This document shows positions 47,856 to 56,798 of a DNA stretch of 64,000 bases, piece after piece. The notes under the pieces are model-generated. The model was not told where the DNA came from. It saw only the letters and a list, made by a program, of their open reading frames with translations, and did not search any database. The stretch is from the NCBI RefSeq assembly GCF_008710035.1, contig NZ_VYKI01000010.1, forward strand, positions 78,979 through 142,978, given 5' to 3'. The position numbers and the translations under genes were made by a program. Every line of letters begins with the position of its first letter. Positions within the stretch are counted from its first letter, which is position 1. Origin of the DNA: Stenotrophomonas cyclobalanopsidis (GTDB lineage Bacteria > Pseudomonadota > Gammaproteobacteria > Xanthomonadales > Xanthomonadaceae).

Positions 47856-49370
47856 TCAGCGCTTCAGCTGCGCCAGGATTTCGCGGGTCATCGGATCGGC
47901 AATCGCCACTTCCTCACCCTGCAGCGCCGGCAGCAGGCCGCTGGCCAGCTGCTTGCCCAGCTCGACACCGAACTGGTCGAAGGCGTTGATGTTCCAGATG
48001 ACCGACTGCACGTACACGGCGTGTTCGTACATGGCGATCAGCGCGCCCAGCGCCTGCGGGGTCAGTGCATCCAGCAGGATCAGCGTGCTCGGGCGGCCAC
48101 CCGGATAATCACGGTGCGGGTCATCGCTGCCCTGGCCATTGGCCAGCGCCTCGGTCTGCGCCAGCAGGTTGGCCAGCAGCGCCTGGTGGTTGACCGTGTA
48201 CGGATCATCGTTGTGCACGCAGCCGATGAAGTCGGCCGGGATGATGCTGGTGCCCTGGTGCAGCGCCTGGAAGAAGCTGTGCTGCACATCCGTACCCGCC
48301 CCGCCCCACCATACCGGCACGGTGTCGGTGGTGACCGGCTGGCCGTCGCGCTGCACGCGCTTGCCCAGGCTTTCCATCACCAGCTGCTGCAGGTAGGCCG
48401 GCAACAGCGCCAGGCGCTGGTCATAGGTCATCACCGCGTGCGTGGCGTGGCCCAGCACGTTGCGGTTCCAGATGTCGGTCAGGCCGTGCAGCACCGGCAG
48501 GTTGCGCTCCAGCGGCGCGTCCAGCGTGTGCGCATCCATCTGCGCGGCACCGTCCAGCAGCTGTTCGAAACGCTCGAAACCGATGGCCAGCGCGATCGGG
48601 AAACCGACCGCCGACCACAGCGAATAACGGCCACCCACCCAGTCCCACATCGGCAGCACGCGATCGGCGGCGATGGCGAAGGCCTTGGCCGCACGCTCGG
48701 GGTTGGCGCTGACCGCGTACAGGCGCTCGCTGCCACCCAGCCAGTCGTGCAGGATCTGCCCGTTGAGCAGGGTTTCCTGGGTACCGAAGGTCTTGGAAAT
48801 GAGGATGCCGGCAGTCTTGGCCGGATCCAGCGTGGCCAGCGTGCGCTGCATGGCGGCGCCGTCCACGTTCGACACGAAATGTACGCGCAGGCGCGCACCG
48901 GTGACCGGGCGCAGCGCATCGGCCACCAGACGCGGGCCCAGGTCGGAACCGCCGATGCCGACGCTGACCACGTCGGTCACGCCGCTGTCTTCCAGCGCGC
49001 GCACCAGCACCCCCATGCGCTGGCGGATTTCGCGCGCGGTGGCATAGGCCTCGGCCGCCACCGGCGCATCAACCCCATCCCCACGCAGCGCGGTGTGCAG
49101 CGCAGCGCGGCCTTCGGTCAGGTTGACCTGCTCGCCGCGGAACAGACGGGTGATGGCACCGCCGACATCCCGGTCGGCGGCGAGTGCCAGCAACGCCTGC
49201 AGCGCCGCGGCATCGTATTTCTGCCGGGCGAAATTGACGTACAACGGACCGACCCGCAGCGCCAGGTCCTGCACGCGGCCGGGCTCGGCGGCGAGGAGGC
49301 TGGGGATGCTTGCGCCCTTCAGGCGCTGGGCGTGGGAATGCAGCGAGTCGAATCCGTTGTTGTTTGTCAT
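47856..49370 (-). CDS. pgi: Glucose-6-phosphate isomerase
   Basis: 504 residues, a little shorter than the E. coli enzyme (549). SIS-domain motifs [24 protein letters not shown], the [15 protein letters not shown] signature and QLGVELGK-like [12 protein letters not shown]. The catalytic Glu lies in [14 protein letters not shown] context and the His follows. Interconverts glucose- and fructose-6-phosphate. Its start overlaps the panD stop (ATGA), an unusual coupling of a vitamin gene to glycolysis. Confidence 0.96.
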   Translation of the reverse strand: MTNNNGFDSLHSHAQRLKGASIPSLLAAEPGRVQDLALRVGPLYVNFARQKYDAAALQALLALAADRDVGGAITRLFRGEQVNLTEGRAALHTALRGDGVDAPVAAEAYATAREIRQRMGVLVRALEDSGVTDVVSVGIGGSDLGPRLVADALRPVTGARLRVHFVSNVDGAAMQRTLATLDPAKTAGILISKTFGTQETLLNGQILHDWLGGSERLYAVSANPERAAKAFAIAADRVLPMWDWVGGRYSLWSAVGFPIALAIGFERFEQLLDGAAQMDAHTLDAPLERNLPVLHGLTDIWNRNVLGHATHAVMTYDQRLALLPAYLQQLVMESLGKRVQRDGQPVTTDTVPVWWGGAGTDVQHSFFQALHQGTSIIPADFIGCVHNDDPYTVNHQALLANLLAQTEALANGQGSDDPHRDYPGGRPSTLILLDALTPQALGALIAMYEHAVYVQSVIWNINAFDQFGVELGKQLASGLLPALQGEEVAIADPMTREILAQLKR

Positions 49371-49747
49371 GCGGCCTGGGTCGGGATCGTGTCGTTGGTG
49401 TGGGTGATCTGGTTGTTGCCGTCCACGTACACCAGCTTCGGCTTGAAGCTGTCGGCTTCCTGCTCGGTCATGCTGGCAAACGCAGCGATGATGATGATGT
49501 CACCGACCTGCACGTGGCGTGCAGCGCCACCGTTGAGCGACACCACGCCGCTGCCGGCTTCGGCACGGATGGCGTAGGTCGAGAAGCGCGCACCGTTGGT
49601 CACGTCCCAGATGTGCACCTGCTCGAACTCGCGGATGCCCGTGGCAGCCAGCAGGTTGTCGTCGATGGCGATCGAGCCTTCGTAGTTCAGCTCGGAATGG
49701 GTAACGGTGGCGCGGTGGATCTTGGTCTTCAGCAGGGACAGATGCAT
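49367..49747 (-). CDS. panD: Aspartate 1-decarboxylase
   Basis: 126 residues from ATG 49747. The self-cleavage site ELNYEGS places Gly24-Ser25, where Ser25 becomes the pyruvoyl group. Lys9 (KTKIHRATV) and Arg54-type residues follow. Makes beta-alanine for pantothenate. Same strand as panB-panC; the 165-bp gap between panC and panD holds two SMAG copies. Confidence 0.97.
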   Translation of the reverse strand: MHLSLLKTKIHRATVTHSELNYEGSIAIDDNLLAATGIREFEQVHIWDVTNGARFSTYAIRAEAGSGVVSLNGGAARHVQVGDIIIIAAFASMTEQEADSFKPKLVYVDGNNQITHTNDTIPTQAA

Positions 49748-49825
49748 GGCACGGCACAACGCAAAGGAAAGCGGGGATTCTAGCACCCGCGCGGAGCGGG
49801 GCATCACGGCCGGCAACCCGTTCAG

Positions 49826-49896
49826 GTAGCGCCGGGCCATGCCCGGCGAGCACAGCGGCAGCGGGTCGTGGTCCGCCGGGCATGGCCCGGCGCTAC
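49826..49896. repeat. Facing pair of SMAG palindromes between panC and panD
   Basis: GTAGCGCCGGGC copy at 49826-49848 and the opposite copy at 49874-49896. They sit inside the pan gene string and may separate or stabilise transcript parts. Confidence 0.85.
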
Positions 49897-49912
49897 CCTC
49901 GTCGAGCGGAAC

Positions 49913-50752
49913 TCAGAATTCCAGGTTGTCGATCAACCGGGTGCCGCCCAGGCGGGCAGCGATCAGCGCCACCCGGCCGCCCCCGTCAAAGGTCGGCTCG
50001 GTCAGCTCGGGGGTGCGCAGCACGGCGTAGTCGACCAGGAAGCCGGCAGCCTGCAGCGCGGCAGTGGCATCGGCCTCGATCTGCGCACGCGCCTGCCCGG
50101 CCACGTAGCCCTCGCGCATGCCCAGCAGGGTGCGGTGGAGGGTGGTGGCCAGCGGGCGCTGGCCGGCGTCCAGGTACTGGTTGCGCGAGCTCTTGGCCAG
50201 GCCGTCATCGTCACGCACGATCTCGGCACCGACGATCTGGATCGGGAAAGACAGCTCGGCCACCATCTGCTTGATCACGGCCAGCTGCTGGTAGTCCTTG
50301 CGGCCGAACACGGCCACGTCCGGCTGCACCTGCAGGAACAGGCGCGCGACTACCGTGCAGACGCCATCGAAGTGACCGGGGCGGCTGGCGCCCTCCAGCA
50401 CTTCGCTTACGCCCGGGGCGTGCATCTGCGTGGTCTTGTCCACGCCCAGCGGGTACATCGCCTCGACGCTGGGCAGCCACACCGCATCGCAGCCCACCTG
50501 CTCCAGCCCGGCCACGTCGGCCTCGGGCGTGCGCGGGTAGCGGCTGAAGTCCTCGTTCGGCCCGAACTGGGTCGGGTTGACGAAGATGCTGGCCACGACC
50601 TTGTCGGCGTACTGCCGCGCCAGGGTCACCAGCGAATGGTGGCCGCCGTGCAGGTTGCCCATGGTCGGCACCAGCGCCACGCGCATGCCCTGCTGCTTCC
50701 ACTGCGCGATCTGCCCGCGCAGCGCGCCGAGCTCGTTGAAGGTCTGGATCAT
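49913..50752 (-). CDS. panC: Pantothenate synthetase
   Basis: 279 residues from ATG 50752, overlapping the panB stop (ATGA). HIGH-type motif [19 protein letters not shown]-like segment KSSRNQYLD, and FGRKDYQQL. Joins pantoate and beta-alanine using ATP. Confidence 0.97.
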   Translation of the reverse strand: MIQTFNELGALRGQIAQWKQQGMRVALVPTMGNLHGGHHSLVTLARQYADKVVASIFVNPTQFGPNEDFSRYPRTPEADVAGLEQVGCDAVWLPSVEAMYPLGVDKTTQMHAPGVSEVLEGASRPGHFDGVCTVVARLFLQVQPDVAVFGRKDYQQLAVIKQMVAELSFPIQIVGAEIVRDDDGLAKSSRNQYLDAGQRPLATTLHRTLLGMREGYVAGQARAQIEADATAALQAAGFLVDYAVLRTPELTEPTFDGGGRVALIAARLGGTRLIDNLEF

Positions 50753-51564
50753 TGGGCGTAGGCGTGCTGTTCGTCGGGGAAGCTGCCGTCGCGCACGGCA
50801 TCCGCATAGGCGCGGGTGGCACCGGCCACCGAACCGCCTTCGGCCAGGAAGTCCTTGACGAACTTCGGACGGCGGTGGCCGCTGTCCAGGCCGATGAAAT
50901 CGTGCAGCACCAGCACCTGGCCATCGCAGTGCGGGCCGGCACCGATACCGATGGTCGGCACGTCGACGGCGGCGGTCACTTCCGCGGCCACCGGGGTCGG
51001 CATGCATTCGAGCACGATCAGCGTGGCACCCGCCGCGGCCACGGCCTTGGCGTCTTCCACCAGCTGGCGCGCGGCATCGCCACGGCCCTGGATCTTGAAG
51101 CCGCCCAGGCGCAGCACCGACTGCGGAGTCAGGCCCAGGTGCGAGCACACCGGAATCTCTCGCTCGACCAGGTAGCGCACGATGTCGACCTTGAAGCCGG
51201 CACCTTCGATCTTGACCATCTCCGCACCGGCCTGCAGCAGTTGCAGCGAAGCGTCCAGCGCGCGTTCCGGGGTGGCGTCGGCGCCGAACGGCAGGTCCGC
51301 CACCAGCAGCGCACGCTGCAGCACGCTGGACACCGCACGGGTGTGGTAGACCATCTCGGGCACGGTCACCGGCAGAGTGGAGTCATGGCCCTGCACCACC
51401 ATGCCCAGCGAATCGCCGACCAGGATCAGATCAACGCCGTTTGCATCGAAGGTGCGGGCGAAACCAGCGTCGTAGGCGGTCAACATGACCAGCTTCTGGC
51501 CAGTGCGCTTGGCGTCGACCAGGGCAGGAACGGTCCAGGGCTTGCTGTCTGCGTGAGTGCTCAT
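50749..51564 (-). CDS. panB: 3-methyl-2-oxobutanoate hydroxymethyltransferase
   Basis: 271 residues from ATG 51564. [39 protein letters not shown] and [19 protein letters not shown] are PanB blocks with the Mg-binding Asp and Glu. Uses 5,10-methylene-THF to make ketopantoate. 34 bp after folK, which links folate and pantothenate synthesis. Confidence 0.97.
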   Translation of the reverse strand: MSTHADSKPWTVPALVDAKRTGQKLVMLTAYDAGFARTFDANGVDLILVGDSLGMVVQGHDSTLPVTVPEMVYHTRAVSSVLQRALLVADLPFGADATPERALDASLQLLQAGAEMVKIEGAGFKVDIVRYLVEREIPVCSHLGLTPQSVLRLGGFKIQGRGDAARQLVEDAKAVAAAGATLIVLECMPTPVAAEVTAAVDVPTIGIGAGPHCDGQVLVLHDFIGLDSGHRRPKFVKDFLAEGGSVAGATRAYADAVRDGSFPDEQHAYAQ

Positions 51565-51598
51565 GTACTGATAACCGGAAGAGATAACCCGGGCATTA

Positions 51599-52084
51599 TC
51601 ACCTGATCGGCGCGATCCCGCAGGCATCCACCCGCATCACTGCATCCCGTACGCGGCCATGGCCGGGAATGACCAGATCCACGGCGATTTCGGCCAGCGG
51701 CACCAGCACGAACGCACGCTCGTGCAGGTACGGATGCGGCACCTGCAGGCAGGGCTCATCCAGCACCTGCCGGCCGTACAGAAGCAGGTCCAGGTCGAGC
51801 GCGCGCGGGCCCCAGTGCACGGCGGGGTCGCGCACGCGGCCGAACTGCTGTTCCAGCGCGAGCATCGCCTGCAGCAGATCGCCGGCGGCCAGGGTGGTCT
51901 CGACCCCCGCGACCGCGTTGACGAACGGCGGCTGGTTTTCGTTGCCCCAGGCCGGCGTGGCGTACAGGCGCGAGGCCTGCCGCAGCTGCGTGCCGGGCAG
52001 GCCATCCAGCGCGGCGATGGCCGCGCGGACGGTGGTGACCGCGTCACCCAGGTTGGCCCCCAGGCCGATCCAGGCAAGGGTCAT
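51599..52084 (-). CDS. folK: HPPK (6-hydroxymethyl-dihydropterin pyrophosphokinase)
   Basis: 161 residues. [10 protein letters not shown] near the start, [15 protein letters not shown], and the HPPK signature [14 protein letters not shown] followed by [16 protein letters not shown]. Phosphorylates the pterin in folate synthesis. 3 bp after pcnB; order pcnB-folK-panB-panC is a conserved cluster. Confidence 0.97.
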   Translation of the reverse strand: MTLAWIGLGANLGDAVTTVRAAIAALDGLPGTQLRQASRLYATPAWGNENQPPFVNAVAGVETTLAAGDLLQAMLALEQQFGRVRDPAVHWGPRALDLDLLLYGRQVLDEPCLQVPHPYLHERAFVLVPLAEIAVDLVIPGHGRVRDAVMRVDACGIAPIR

Positions 52085-52087
52085 GGC

Positions 52088-53473
52088 TTACTCGGCGGCG
52101 CCGCCGGCGGCCGCACCGGTGCGACGACGACGGCGGCGACGCTTGCGCGGTGCCCCACCCTCTTCGTCCCCGCCATCGGTGTGGATGGCATCCAGCGAGG
52201 ATTCCAGCTCATGCCCGGACTGCGCCTGCGCTTCGCGCCAGAACGCCACGTCGGCTTCGTGCTCGGCCGAGGCGACCTGGCGCAGGGCCAGGAAATCGAA
52301 CGCGGCGCGGAGACGCGGATGGGTGAGCGTGCGGAACACGCGCTTGCGCTGGCGCGAACTGAAGCGCGACTGCAGCAGCCAGATTTCCTGCATCGGCAGC
52401 GAGAAGCGGCGCGGCAGAGCGATGGTGCTCAGCTGCTGCACGGTGACCCGGTCGGCGGCGCGACGCTGCGCCTCTTCCGGCGCCACGCCCTGCTTGAGCA
52501 GGCTTGCCTGGGCACGGCAGTACGCCGGCCACAGCAGCAGTGCGAACAGGAACGCCGGCGAGACAGGCTCGTCATTGGCCACGCGCGCATCGGTATTGGC
52601 CAGGCCTTCCACCAGCATGCGGCGCAGCGCACCGGTGCGGTTGGACTTGAGGGCCTTGCCACTCTCCGGGAACAGCACGTCGAACAGGCCGTAACGTTCC
52701 AGGCCCTCGAAGCTGGCGACGCCGTGCCCGGACAGGAACAGCTTCAGCACTTCCTCGAACAGGCGCGCCGGGGCGGCCTCGTTGAGCAGGTTGGCCAGGT
52801 GCGGGATCGGTGCGGCGGTGCCTTCTTCGATCTGGAAGCCGAGCTTGGCGGCCAGGCGCACCGCACGCAGCATGCGCACCGGGTCTTCCTGGTAGCGCTG
52901 CACGGGGTCGCCGATGAGCTTCATCAGGCGCGCCTGCACGTCTTCGAAGCCGCCGGTGTAATCGCGCACCGAGAAATCCTCGATGGCGTAGTACAGGGCG
53001 TTGCAGGTGAAGTCGCGGCGGACGGCGTCGTCTTCGATGGTGCCGTACACGTTGTCGCGCACGAGCATGCCGTTTTCCATTTCGCGGTCGCCGCTGCCGT
53101 CATCGCTGTTGGCGCGGAAGGTGGCGACTTCGATGATCTCGCGGCCGAAGACCACGTGGGCCAGGCGGAAACGGCGGCCGATCAGGCGGCAGTTGCGGAA
53201 CAGCTGCTTGACCTGTTCGGGCGTGGCGTCGGTGGCGACGTCGAAATCCTTGGGGCGGCCATTGACCAGCAGATCGCGCACGGCGCCACCGACAAGATAG
53301 GCGCCGAAGCCGGAATCGCGCAGGCGGTACAGCACGCGCAGAGCGTTCGGGCTGATGTCCTTGCGGGAGATCGTGTGCTGGTCGCGCGGGATGACGCGCA
53401 GGCTGAACGGTGATGGAGCAGAGGAATTGATGTTGGCGCTTCCGGTTGAAGTTTCGGGATTGCCCAATGGCAT
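52088..53473 (-). CDS. pcnB: Poly(A) polymerase I
   Basis: 461 residues. Nucleotidyltransferase head domain with YLVGGAVRDLLVNGRPKDFD and VVFGREIIEVATFR. The neck motif RRDFTCNALYY and RYQEDPVRMLRAVRLAAKLGF are typical of PcnB rather than CCA-adding enzyme. Very basic C-terminus (KRRRRRRR). Adds 3' poly(A) tails that promote RNA decay. Its 5' end overlaps the divergent tRNA-Glu promoter. The start is ATG 53473; an internal start near residue 27 (VIPRDQH) cannot be excluded. Confidence 0.95.
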   Translation of the reverse strand: MPLGNPETSTGSANINSSAPSPFSLRVIPRDQHTISRKDISPNALRVLYRLRDSGFGAYLVGGAVRDLLVNGRPKDFDVATDATPEQVKQLFRNCRLIGRRFRLAHVVFGREIIEVATFRANSDDGSGDREMENGMLVRDNVYGTIEDDAVRRDFTCNALYYAIEDFSVRDYTGGFEDVQARLMKLIGDPVQRYQEDPVRMLRAVRLAAKLGFQIEEGTAAPIPHLANLLNEAAPARLFEEVLKLFLSGHGVASFEGLERYGLFDVLFPESGKALKSNRTGALRRMLVEGLANTDARVANDEPVSPAFLFALLLWPAYCRAQASLLKQGVAPEEAQRRAADRVTVQQLSTIALPRRFSLPMQEIWLLQSRFSSRQRKRVFRTLTHPRLRAAFDFLALRQVASAEHEADVAFWREAQAQSGHELESSLDAIHTDGGDEEGGAPRKRRRRRRRTGAAAGGAAE

Positions 53474-53488
53474 CGAGGTGCATATACT
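53460..53488 (+). promoter_or_regulatory. Promoter of tRNA-Glu
   Basis: TTGCCC (53460-53465), 17 bp, TATACT (53483-53488), about 30 bp upstream of the tRNA. The region is inside the 5' end of pcnB on the opposite strand. A GC-rich stretch after the -10 (GCGCTCC) is typical of stable-RNA promoters. Confidence 0.65.
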
Positions 53489-53519
53489 AGCGCTCCTGCC
53501 TCGGCAGCGACAATTTTAT

Positions 53520-53594
53520 GCTCCCTTCGTCTAGTGGTTAGGACGTGGCCCTCTCAAGGCTAAAACAGGGGTTCGAGTCCCCTAGGGAGCACCA
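53520..53594 (+). tRNA. tRNA-Glu (anticodon CTC)
   Basis: 75 nt with encoded CCA. Acceptor stem GCTCCCT pairs with AGGGAGC. The D arm includes TAGTGGTTAGGA, the anticodon loop reads CTCTCAA (CTC) and the T arm GGGGTTCGAGTCCCC. Single gene, followed by a strong terminator. Confidence 0.97.
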
Positions 53595-53613
53595 GTCGCA
53601 GCAGCAGGAACCG

Positions 53614-53640
53614 AAAAAGCCCGCCTTCGTGCGGGCTTTT
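53614..53640 (+). terminator. Rho-independent terminator after tRNA-Glu
   Basis: AAAAGCCCGC (53615-53624) and GCGGGCTTTT (53631-53640) around a CTTCGT loop, ending in a T tract. Confidence 0.88.
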
Positions 53641-53713
53641 CCGTTTTCCGGGGTTTGATGGCTGCGGTGGGTTGGTCGCTGCGGCGCCCGCCTGTTCCTG
53701 CGCTTGAGGGGGC

Positions 53714-53880
53714 GGGCCACCCTGGCCTGGACACGCAAAAGCCCATCCATGGTGCTCGATGGCGCCTTGCTCGCGTGCGCTGTCCTGCGCACACGGCAAG
53801 ACCGGGGTTGGGCTCCTGCCCAACCCGTCGGGCGCATGCGCCCAACCCATGGCGCCTGCGGTCCTGGCCTGGGTGACCCC
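53714..53880. repeat. Long inverted repeat, copy B (imperfect arms, core interrupted by about 81 bp)
   Basis: Left arm 53714-53732 (ends CCTGGCCTGGAC) pairs with the right arm 53861-53880 (GTCCTGGCCTGGGTGACCCC) with about three mismatches. The core starts ACGCAAAAGCCCATCCATGG, as in the family, but its inner GGCGCC/GGCGCC hairpin loop carries an extra 81 bp or so, itself made of two palindromes (GTTGGGC/GCCCAAC; GGGCGCATGCGCCC). The right flank CCACCGTCTCCGGACAGTT matches copy A. The 523-bp stretch 53595-54117 holds this, copy C and the terminator, but no gene. Confidence 0.7.
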
Positions 53881-53962
53881 ACCGTCTCCGGACAGTTGAT
53901 CGCGCACTGCGGCAGCAATCGGCCATTGACCCGCGGTTGCCGCACGCACCATAAAACTGTCA

Positions 53963-54068
53963 GGAGGGGGCAGGCCGCCCTCTCCAGGACCATTGGCGCC
54001 ATGGATGGCGCCAACGAGCCCCATGGCGGGGATTTTGCGTGTCCTGGAGAGGGCGGCCTGCCCCCTCC
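53963..54068. repeat. Long inverted repeat, copy C (28-bp perfect arms, 50-bp core)
   Basis: Arms 53963-53990 and 54041-54068 are exact complements (left begins GGAGGGGGCAGGCC). The core 53991-54040 is in the opposite orientation to copy A: its complement has CCATGGGGCTCG and GGCGCCATCCATGGCGCC. The conserved flank ACTGTC (complement GACAGT) precedes the left arm. Lies 50 bp downstream of the sugar porter stop. Confidence 0.85.
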
Positions 54069-54117
54069 CCCACGTAGCCGGGAGGCGCGAACGCAGCGCC
54101 TCCGAAGCCAAGGCGCG

Positions 54118-55542
54118 TCAGCCTTCCATCTGCTCCAGTTCCTTGCCCTTGGTTTCGCGCACGTAGCGGACCACGAAGAAGATGGAGAGGAAGGCCGCCA
54201 CGGTATAGATGCCGTAGGCGCCGGCCAGGCCGATGCCGGCCAGCAGCATCGGGAAGGTGACGGTGATGGCGAAGTTCGACGTCCACTGCGCCGCGCCGGC
54301 CACCGCCAGCGCCGAGCCGCGGATCTGGTTCGGGAACATCTCGCCCAGCATCACCCACATCACCGGGCCCCAGGACATGTTGAAGAAGACCACGTAGACG
54401 TTGGCCGCCACCAGCGCCAACCGGCCCATGCCGTCGGACAGCTGCAGCCTGCCATCGACCAGACTGCCGCTGGCAAAGGCCACCACCATCAGCGCCAGCG
54501 CAACGGCCATGCCCACCGAACCGACCCACAGCAGCGGCTTGCGGCCGATGCGGTCGATCAGGAGCACCGTCACCAGGCAGGCACCGATGCTCAGCGCGCC
54601 GGACAGCACGTTGATCAGCAGCGCATCGTTTTCCGAGAAGCCCACCGCCTGCCACAGCACCGCGCCGTAGTAGAACACCACGTTGATGCCCACCAGCTGC
54701 TGCAATACGGCCAGGCCAATGCCCACCCAGACGATGCTGCGCAGGCGCCCCGTGGCCTTGTCCTTCAGGTCGGCAAAGCTCGGCCGGTGCTGGTCCTGGG
54801 CCAGGCTGCCCTCGATCTCGCTGCGCTTGATGCGGGCCTCGGCCGCGCCGTACAACTTCACCAGCACTGCCTCGGCCTGCGCCTGGCGGCCCTTGGCGAC
54901 CAGGAAGCGTGGGCTTTCCGGGATGGCCAGCAGCAGCACCAGGAACAGCAGCGACGGAATCGCCTGCATCCAGAACATCCAGCGCCACGCCTCCTGCCCC
55001 AACCACAGCACCTCGGTGGAGGCACCCGCCGCGCGGGCAAGCAGAAAGTTGCTGAGGAAAGCCGCGAACAGGCCGCTGATGATCGCCATCTGCTGCACTG
55101 TGGCCAGCTTGCCGCGGTAGCGGGCCGAGGCCACTTCGGCGATGTAGGCCGGCGACATCACACTGGCCGCACCCACGGCGAAGCCGCCTACCATGCGCGC
55201 GGCCACGAACAGCCACGAAGCATGCGCCGCGCCGGCACCCAGCGCCGACAGCAGGAACAGCACCGCCGAGATGATCAGCACGCTGCGCCGGCCCAGCAGG
55301 TCACCCAGGCGCCCGGCCACGAGCGCACCGATCGCGCAGCCCAGCAGCATCGACGCCACCTCGAAGCCCAGGGCCGCCTCGCTGGAATTGAACGCCTGGC
55401 GCAGGCCGTCGACGGTGCCGTTGATCACGCCACTGTCGAAGCCGAACAGGAAGCCACCGAGGGTGGCCACGCAGCTGATCAGGACGATGAAGGCGGTGTT
55501 TTCACCACCGTAGGCGGCGGTGGCGGTCTGGGCTGGGCTCAT
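54118..55542 (-). CDS. MFS sugar porter
   Basis: 474 residues from ATG 55542, 12 TM helices. Sugar porter signatures: GFDSGVING (TM1), GRLGDLLGRRSVL, PESPRFLVAKGR after TM6, QQLVGINVVFYYGAV (TM7) and DRIGRKPLL. Probably a proton-coupled importer of a hexose or pentose (XylE/GalP type); the exact sugar is not predictable. Stands alone, 188 bp from the divergent fdxA. It could supply the glucose handled by glk-zwf elsewhere in the window. Confidence 0.92.
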   Translation of the reverse strand: MSPAQTATAAYGGENTAFIVLISCVATLGGFLFGFDSGVINGTVDGLRQAFNSSEAALGFEVASMLLGCAIGALVAGRLGDLLGRRSVLIISAVLFLLSALGAGAAHASWLFVAARMVGGFAVGAASVMSPAYIAEVASARYRGKLATVQQMAIISGLFAAFLSNFLLARAAGASTEVLWLGQEAWRWMFWMQAIPSLLFLVLLLAIPESPRFLVAKGRQAQAEAVLVKLYGAAEARIKRSEIEGSLAQDQHRPSFADLKDKATGRLRSIVWVGIGLAVLQQLVGINVVFYYGAVLWQAVGFSENDALLINVLSGALSIGACLVTVLLIDRIGRKPLLWVGSVGMAVALALMVVAFASGSLVDGRLQLSDGMGRLALVAANVYVVFFNMSWGPVMWVMLGEMFPNQIRGSALAVAGAAQWTSNFAITVTFPMLLAGIGLAGAYGIYTVAAFLSIFFVVRYVRETKGKELEQMEG

Positions 55543-55730
55543 GGAAGATCCTGCTGGAATGGGAAAGCGGCCGCGCAAGGCCGGGCTGACGGCGCAGCGT
55601 CGCACAGCCCCGCGACCACGCCAATGGGCCGTCCCCCGAGCCTTGGCGGCCCTTCCCTGCCCCTGGGCCGACAACGGGGCCCAACCTGTTCTAGAATTGG
55701 CGCGTTCAGTAAGCGATTCCAGCCCCGCCC

Positions 55731-56054
55731 ATGCCCTTTGTCGTCACCGAAAACTGCATCAAGTGCAAACACACCGATTGCGTGGAAGTGTGCCCCGTGG
55801 ACTGCTTCCATGAAGGCCCGAACTTCCTGGTGATCGACCCGGACGAGTGCATCGACTGCACCCTCTGTGAGCCGGAGTGCCCGGTCAACGCGATCTTCCC
55901 GGAGGACGATGTGCCGGCCGGCCAGGAAGTGTTCGTGGGCCTCAATGCCGAGCTCGCCAAGGAGTGGCCGGTGCTGACCGTGCGCAAGGATCCGCCCGCC
56001 GATGCCGGCGAGTGGGACGGCAAGCCGGACAAGCTGCCGCTGCTGGAGCGCTGA
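55731..56054 (+). CDS. fdxA: Seven-iron ferredoxin FdxA
   Basis: 107 residues. N-terminal [22 protein letters not shown] and [16 protein letters not shown] give the [3Fe-4S] and [4Fe-4S] ligands; the long C-terminal tail ([14 protein letters not shown]) is typical of the Azotobacter FdI-like group. Small cytosolic electron carrier. Followed by a terminator. Confidence 0.95.
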   Translation: MPFVVTENCIKCKHTDCVEVCPVDCFHEGPNFLVIDPDECIDCTLCEPECPVNAIFPEDDVPAGQEVFVGLNAELAKEWPVLTVRKDPPADAGEWDGKPDKLPLLER

Positions 56055-56068
56055 GAAGCGCCTGTTGC

Positions 56069-56110
56069 GGCAACGAAAAGGGCGCCTTGCGGCGCCCTTT
56101 TCTGTGGGTG
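56069..56110 (+). terminator. Terminator of fdxA (first copy of a 42-bp repeat)
   Basis: AAAAGGGCGCC TTGC GGCGCCCTTTT hairpin with T-rich end. The same sequence is repeated at 56187-56228. Confidence 0.85.
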
Positions 56111-56121
56111 CGCGGTATCCG

Positions 56122-56173
56122 GTAGATGCCAACCTTGGTTGGCACTCCGGCGCCAACCAAGGTTGGCGTCTAC
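56122..56173. repeat. Facing pair of SMAG-type palindromes (GCCAACC stem)
   Basis: GTAGATGCCAACC...GGTTGGC and the mirror copy ending in CTAC, 52 bp in all, sandwiched between the two copies of the fdxA-type terminator. Same stem class as the 88-bp array at 27397. Confidence 0.85.
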
Positions 56174-56186
56174 CAAAGCAAAGAAC

Positions 56187-56228
56187 GGCAACGAAAAGGG
56201 CGCCTTGCGGCGCCCTTTCCTGTGGGTG
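56187..56228. terminator. Second copy of the GGGCGCC/GGCGCCC terminator
   Basis: Nearly identical to 56069-56110 (one base difference in the T tract) and placed at the 3' end of the minus-strand BamC-like gene. The hairpin is symmetric and could act for both strands. Confidence 0.75.
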
Positions 56229-56247
56229 GTGCCAAGGGCACCGGCGC

Positions 56248-56766
56248 TTACTGCGCCAGCTTCGCCTTCAGTGCGGCAATCAGCTTCACCGGGGCTTCGG
56301 CGGTGGCCGGCATGCCACGCGGGTCGACCGCGGAGATGTAGGCACCGGCATCGACGGCAACCACGCGGACCAGGAAGTTGCTGCCTTCATAGGCCACGTC
56401 GTAGGAGCCCAGCAGCTGCGCGCGGCTGGCGATGGTCACACCTTCGACGCCTTCCAGCGCGGTGCCGACCTTGCCGAAGGCCTCTTCCTTGCTGCCCGGG
56501 ATGGTGAAACCGCTGTTGCCAGCAGCCGGGGCGGCAGCGGCGGCCGGAGCCGCCGGCTTGGTGGCCGAGCTCAGCGCCGGCACCTGGTTGCCACCGGCGC
56601 CTGCCGGGACGTTCAGATCCGGCGGCACTTCCAGCGGACGCATTTCGGGAGCCAGGGCGTAATCACCCTTGGCGCCGCGCTTGAAGCAGCCGCTGGTACC
56701 GGCAGCGACGGCGACGGCAAGCAGGGCGTAGGACAGCACGCGGACAGTGGAAACGGATTGACGCAT
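56248..56766 (-). CDS. BamC-like outer-membrane lipoprotein
   Basis: 172 residues. Lipobox GTSGC (Cys27). The mature start APEMRPLEVPPDLNVP resembles the extended BamC segment that binds BamD. An Ala/Pro linker leads to one small alpha/beta domain (FTIPGSKEEAFGKVGTALE ... VRVVAVDAGAYIS). E. coli BamC (344) has two such domains, so this is a short form. It follows dapA by 32 bp, as bamC follows dapA in E. coli. The BamC call rests on this synteny and the N-terminal motif. Confidence 0.65.
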   Translation of the reverse strand: MRQSVSTVRVLSYALLAVAVAAGTSGCFKRGAKGDYALAPEMRPLEVPPDLNVPAGAGGNQVPALSSATKPAAPAAAAAPAAGNSGFTIPGSKEEAFGKVGTALEGVEGVTIASRAQLLGSYDVAYEGSNFLVRVVAVDAGAYISAVDPRGMPATAEAPVKLIAALKAKLAQ

Positions 56767-56798
56767 GTGGATCTCCTGGATCAGGCCCCGACAAAGGG

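Noticed and set aside
53520..54068. tRNA-Glu followed by repeats as a possible integration (att) site
   Set aside because: No duplicate of the tRNA 3' end, no integrase and no foreign genes follow; the repeats are intergenic palindromes.
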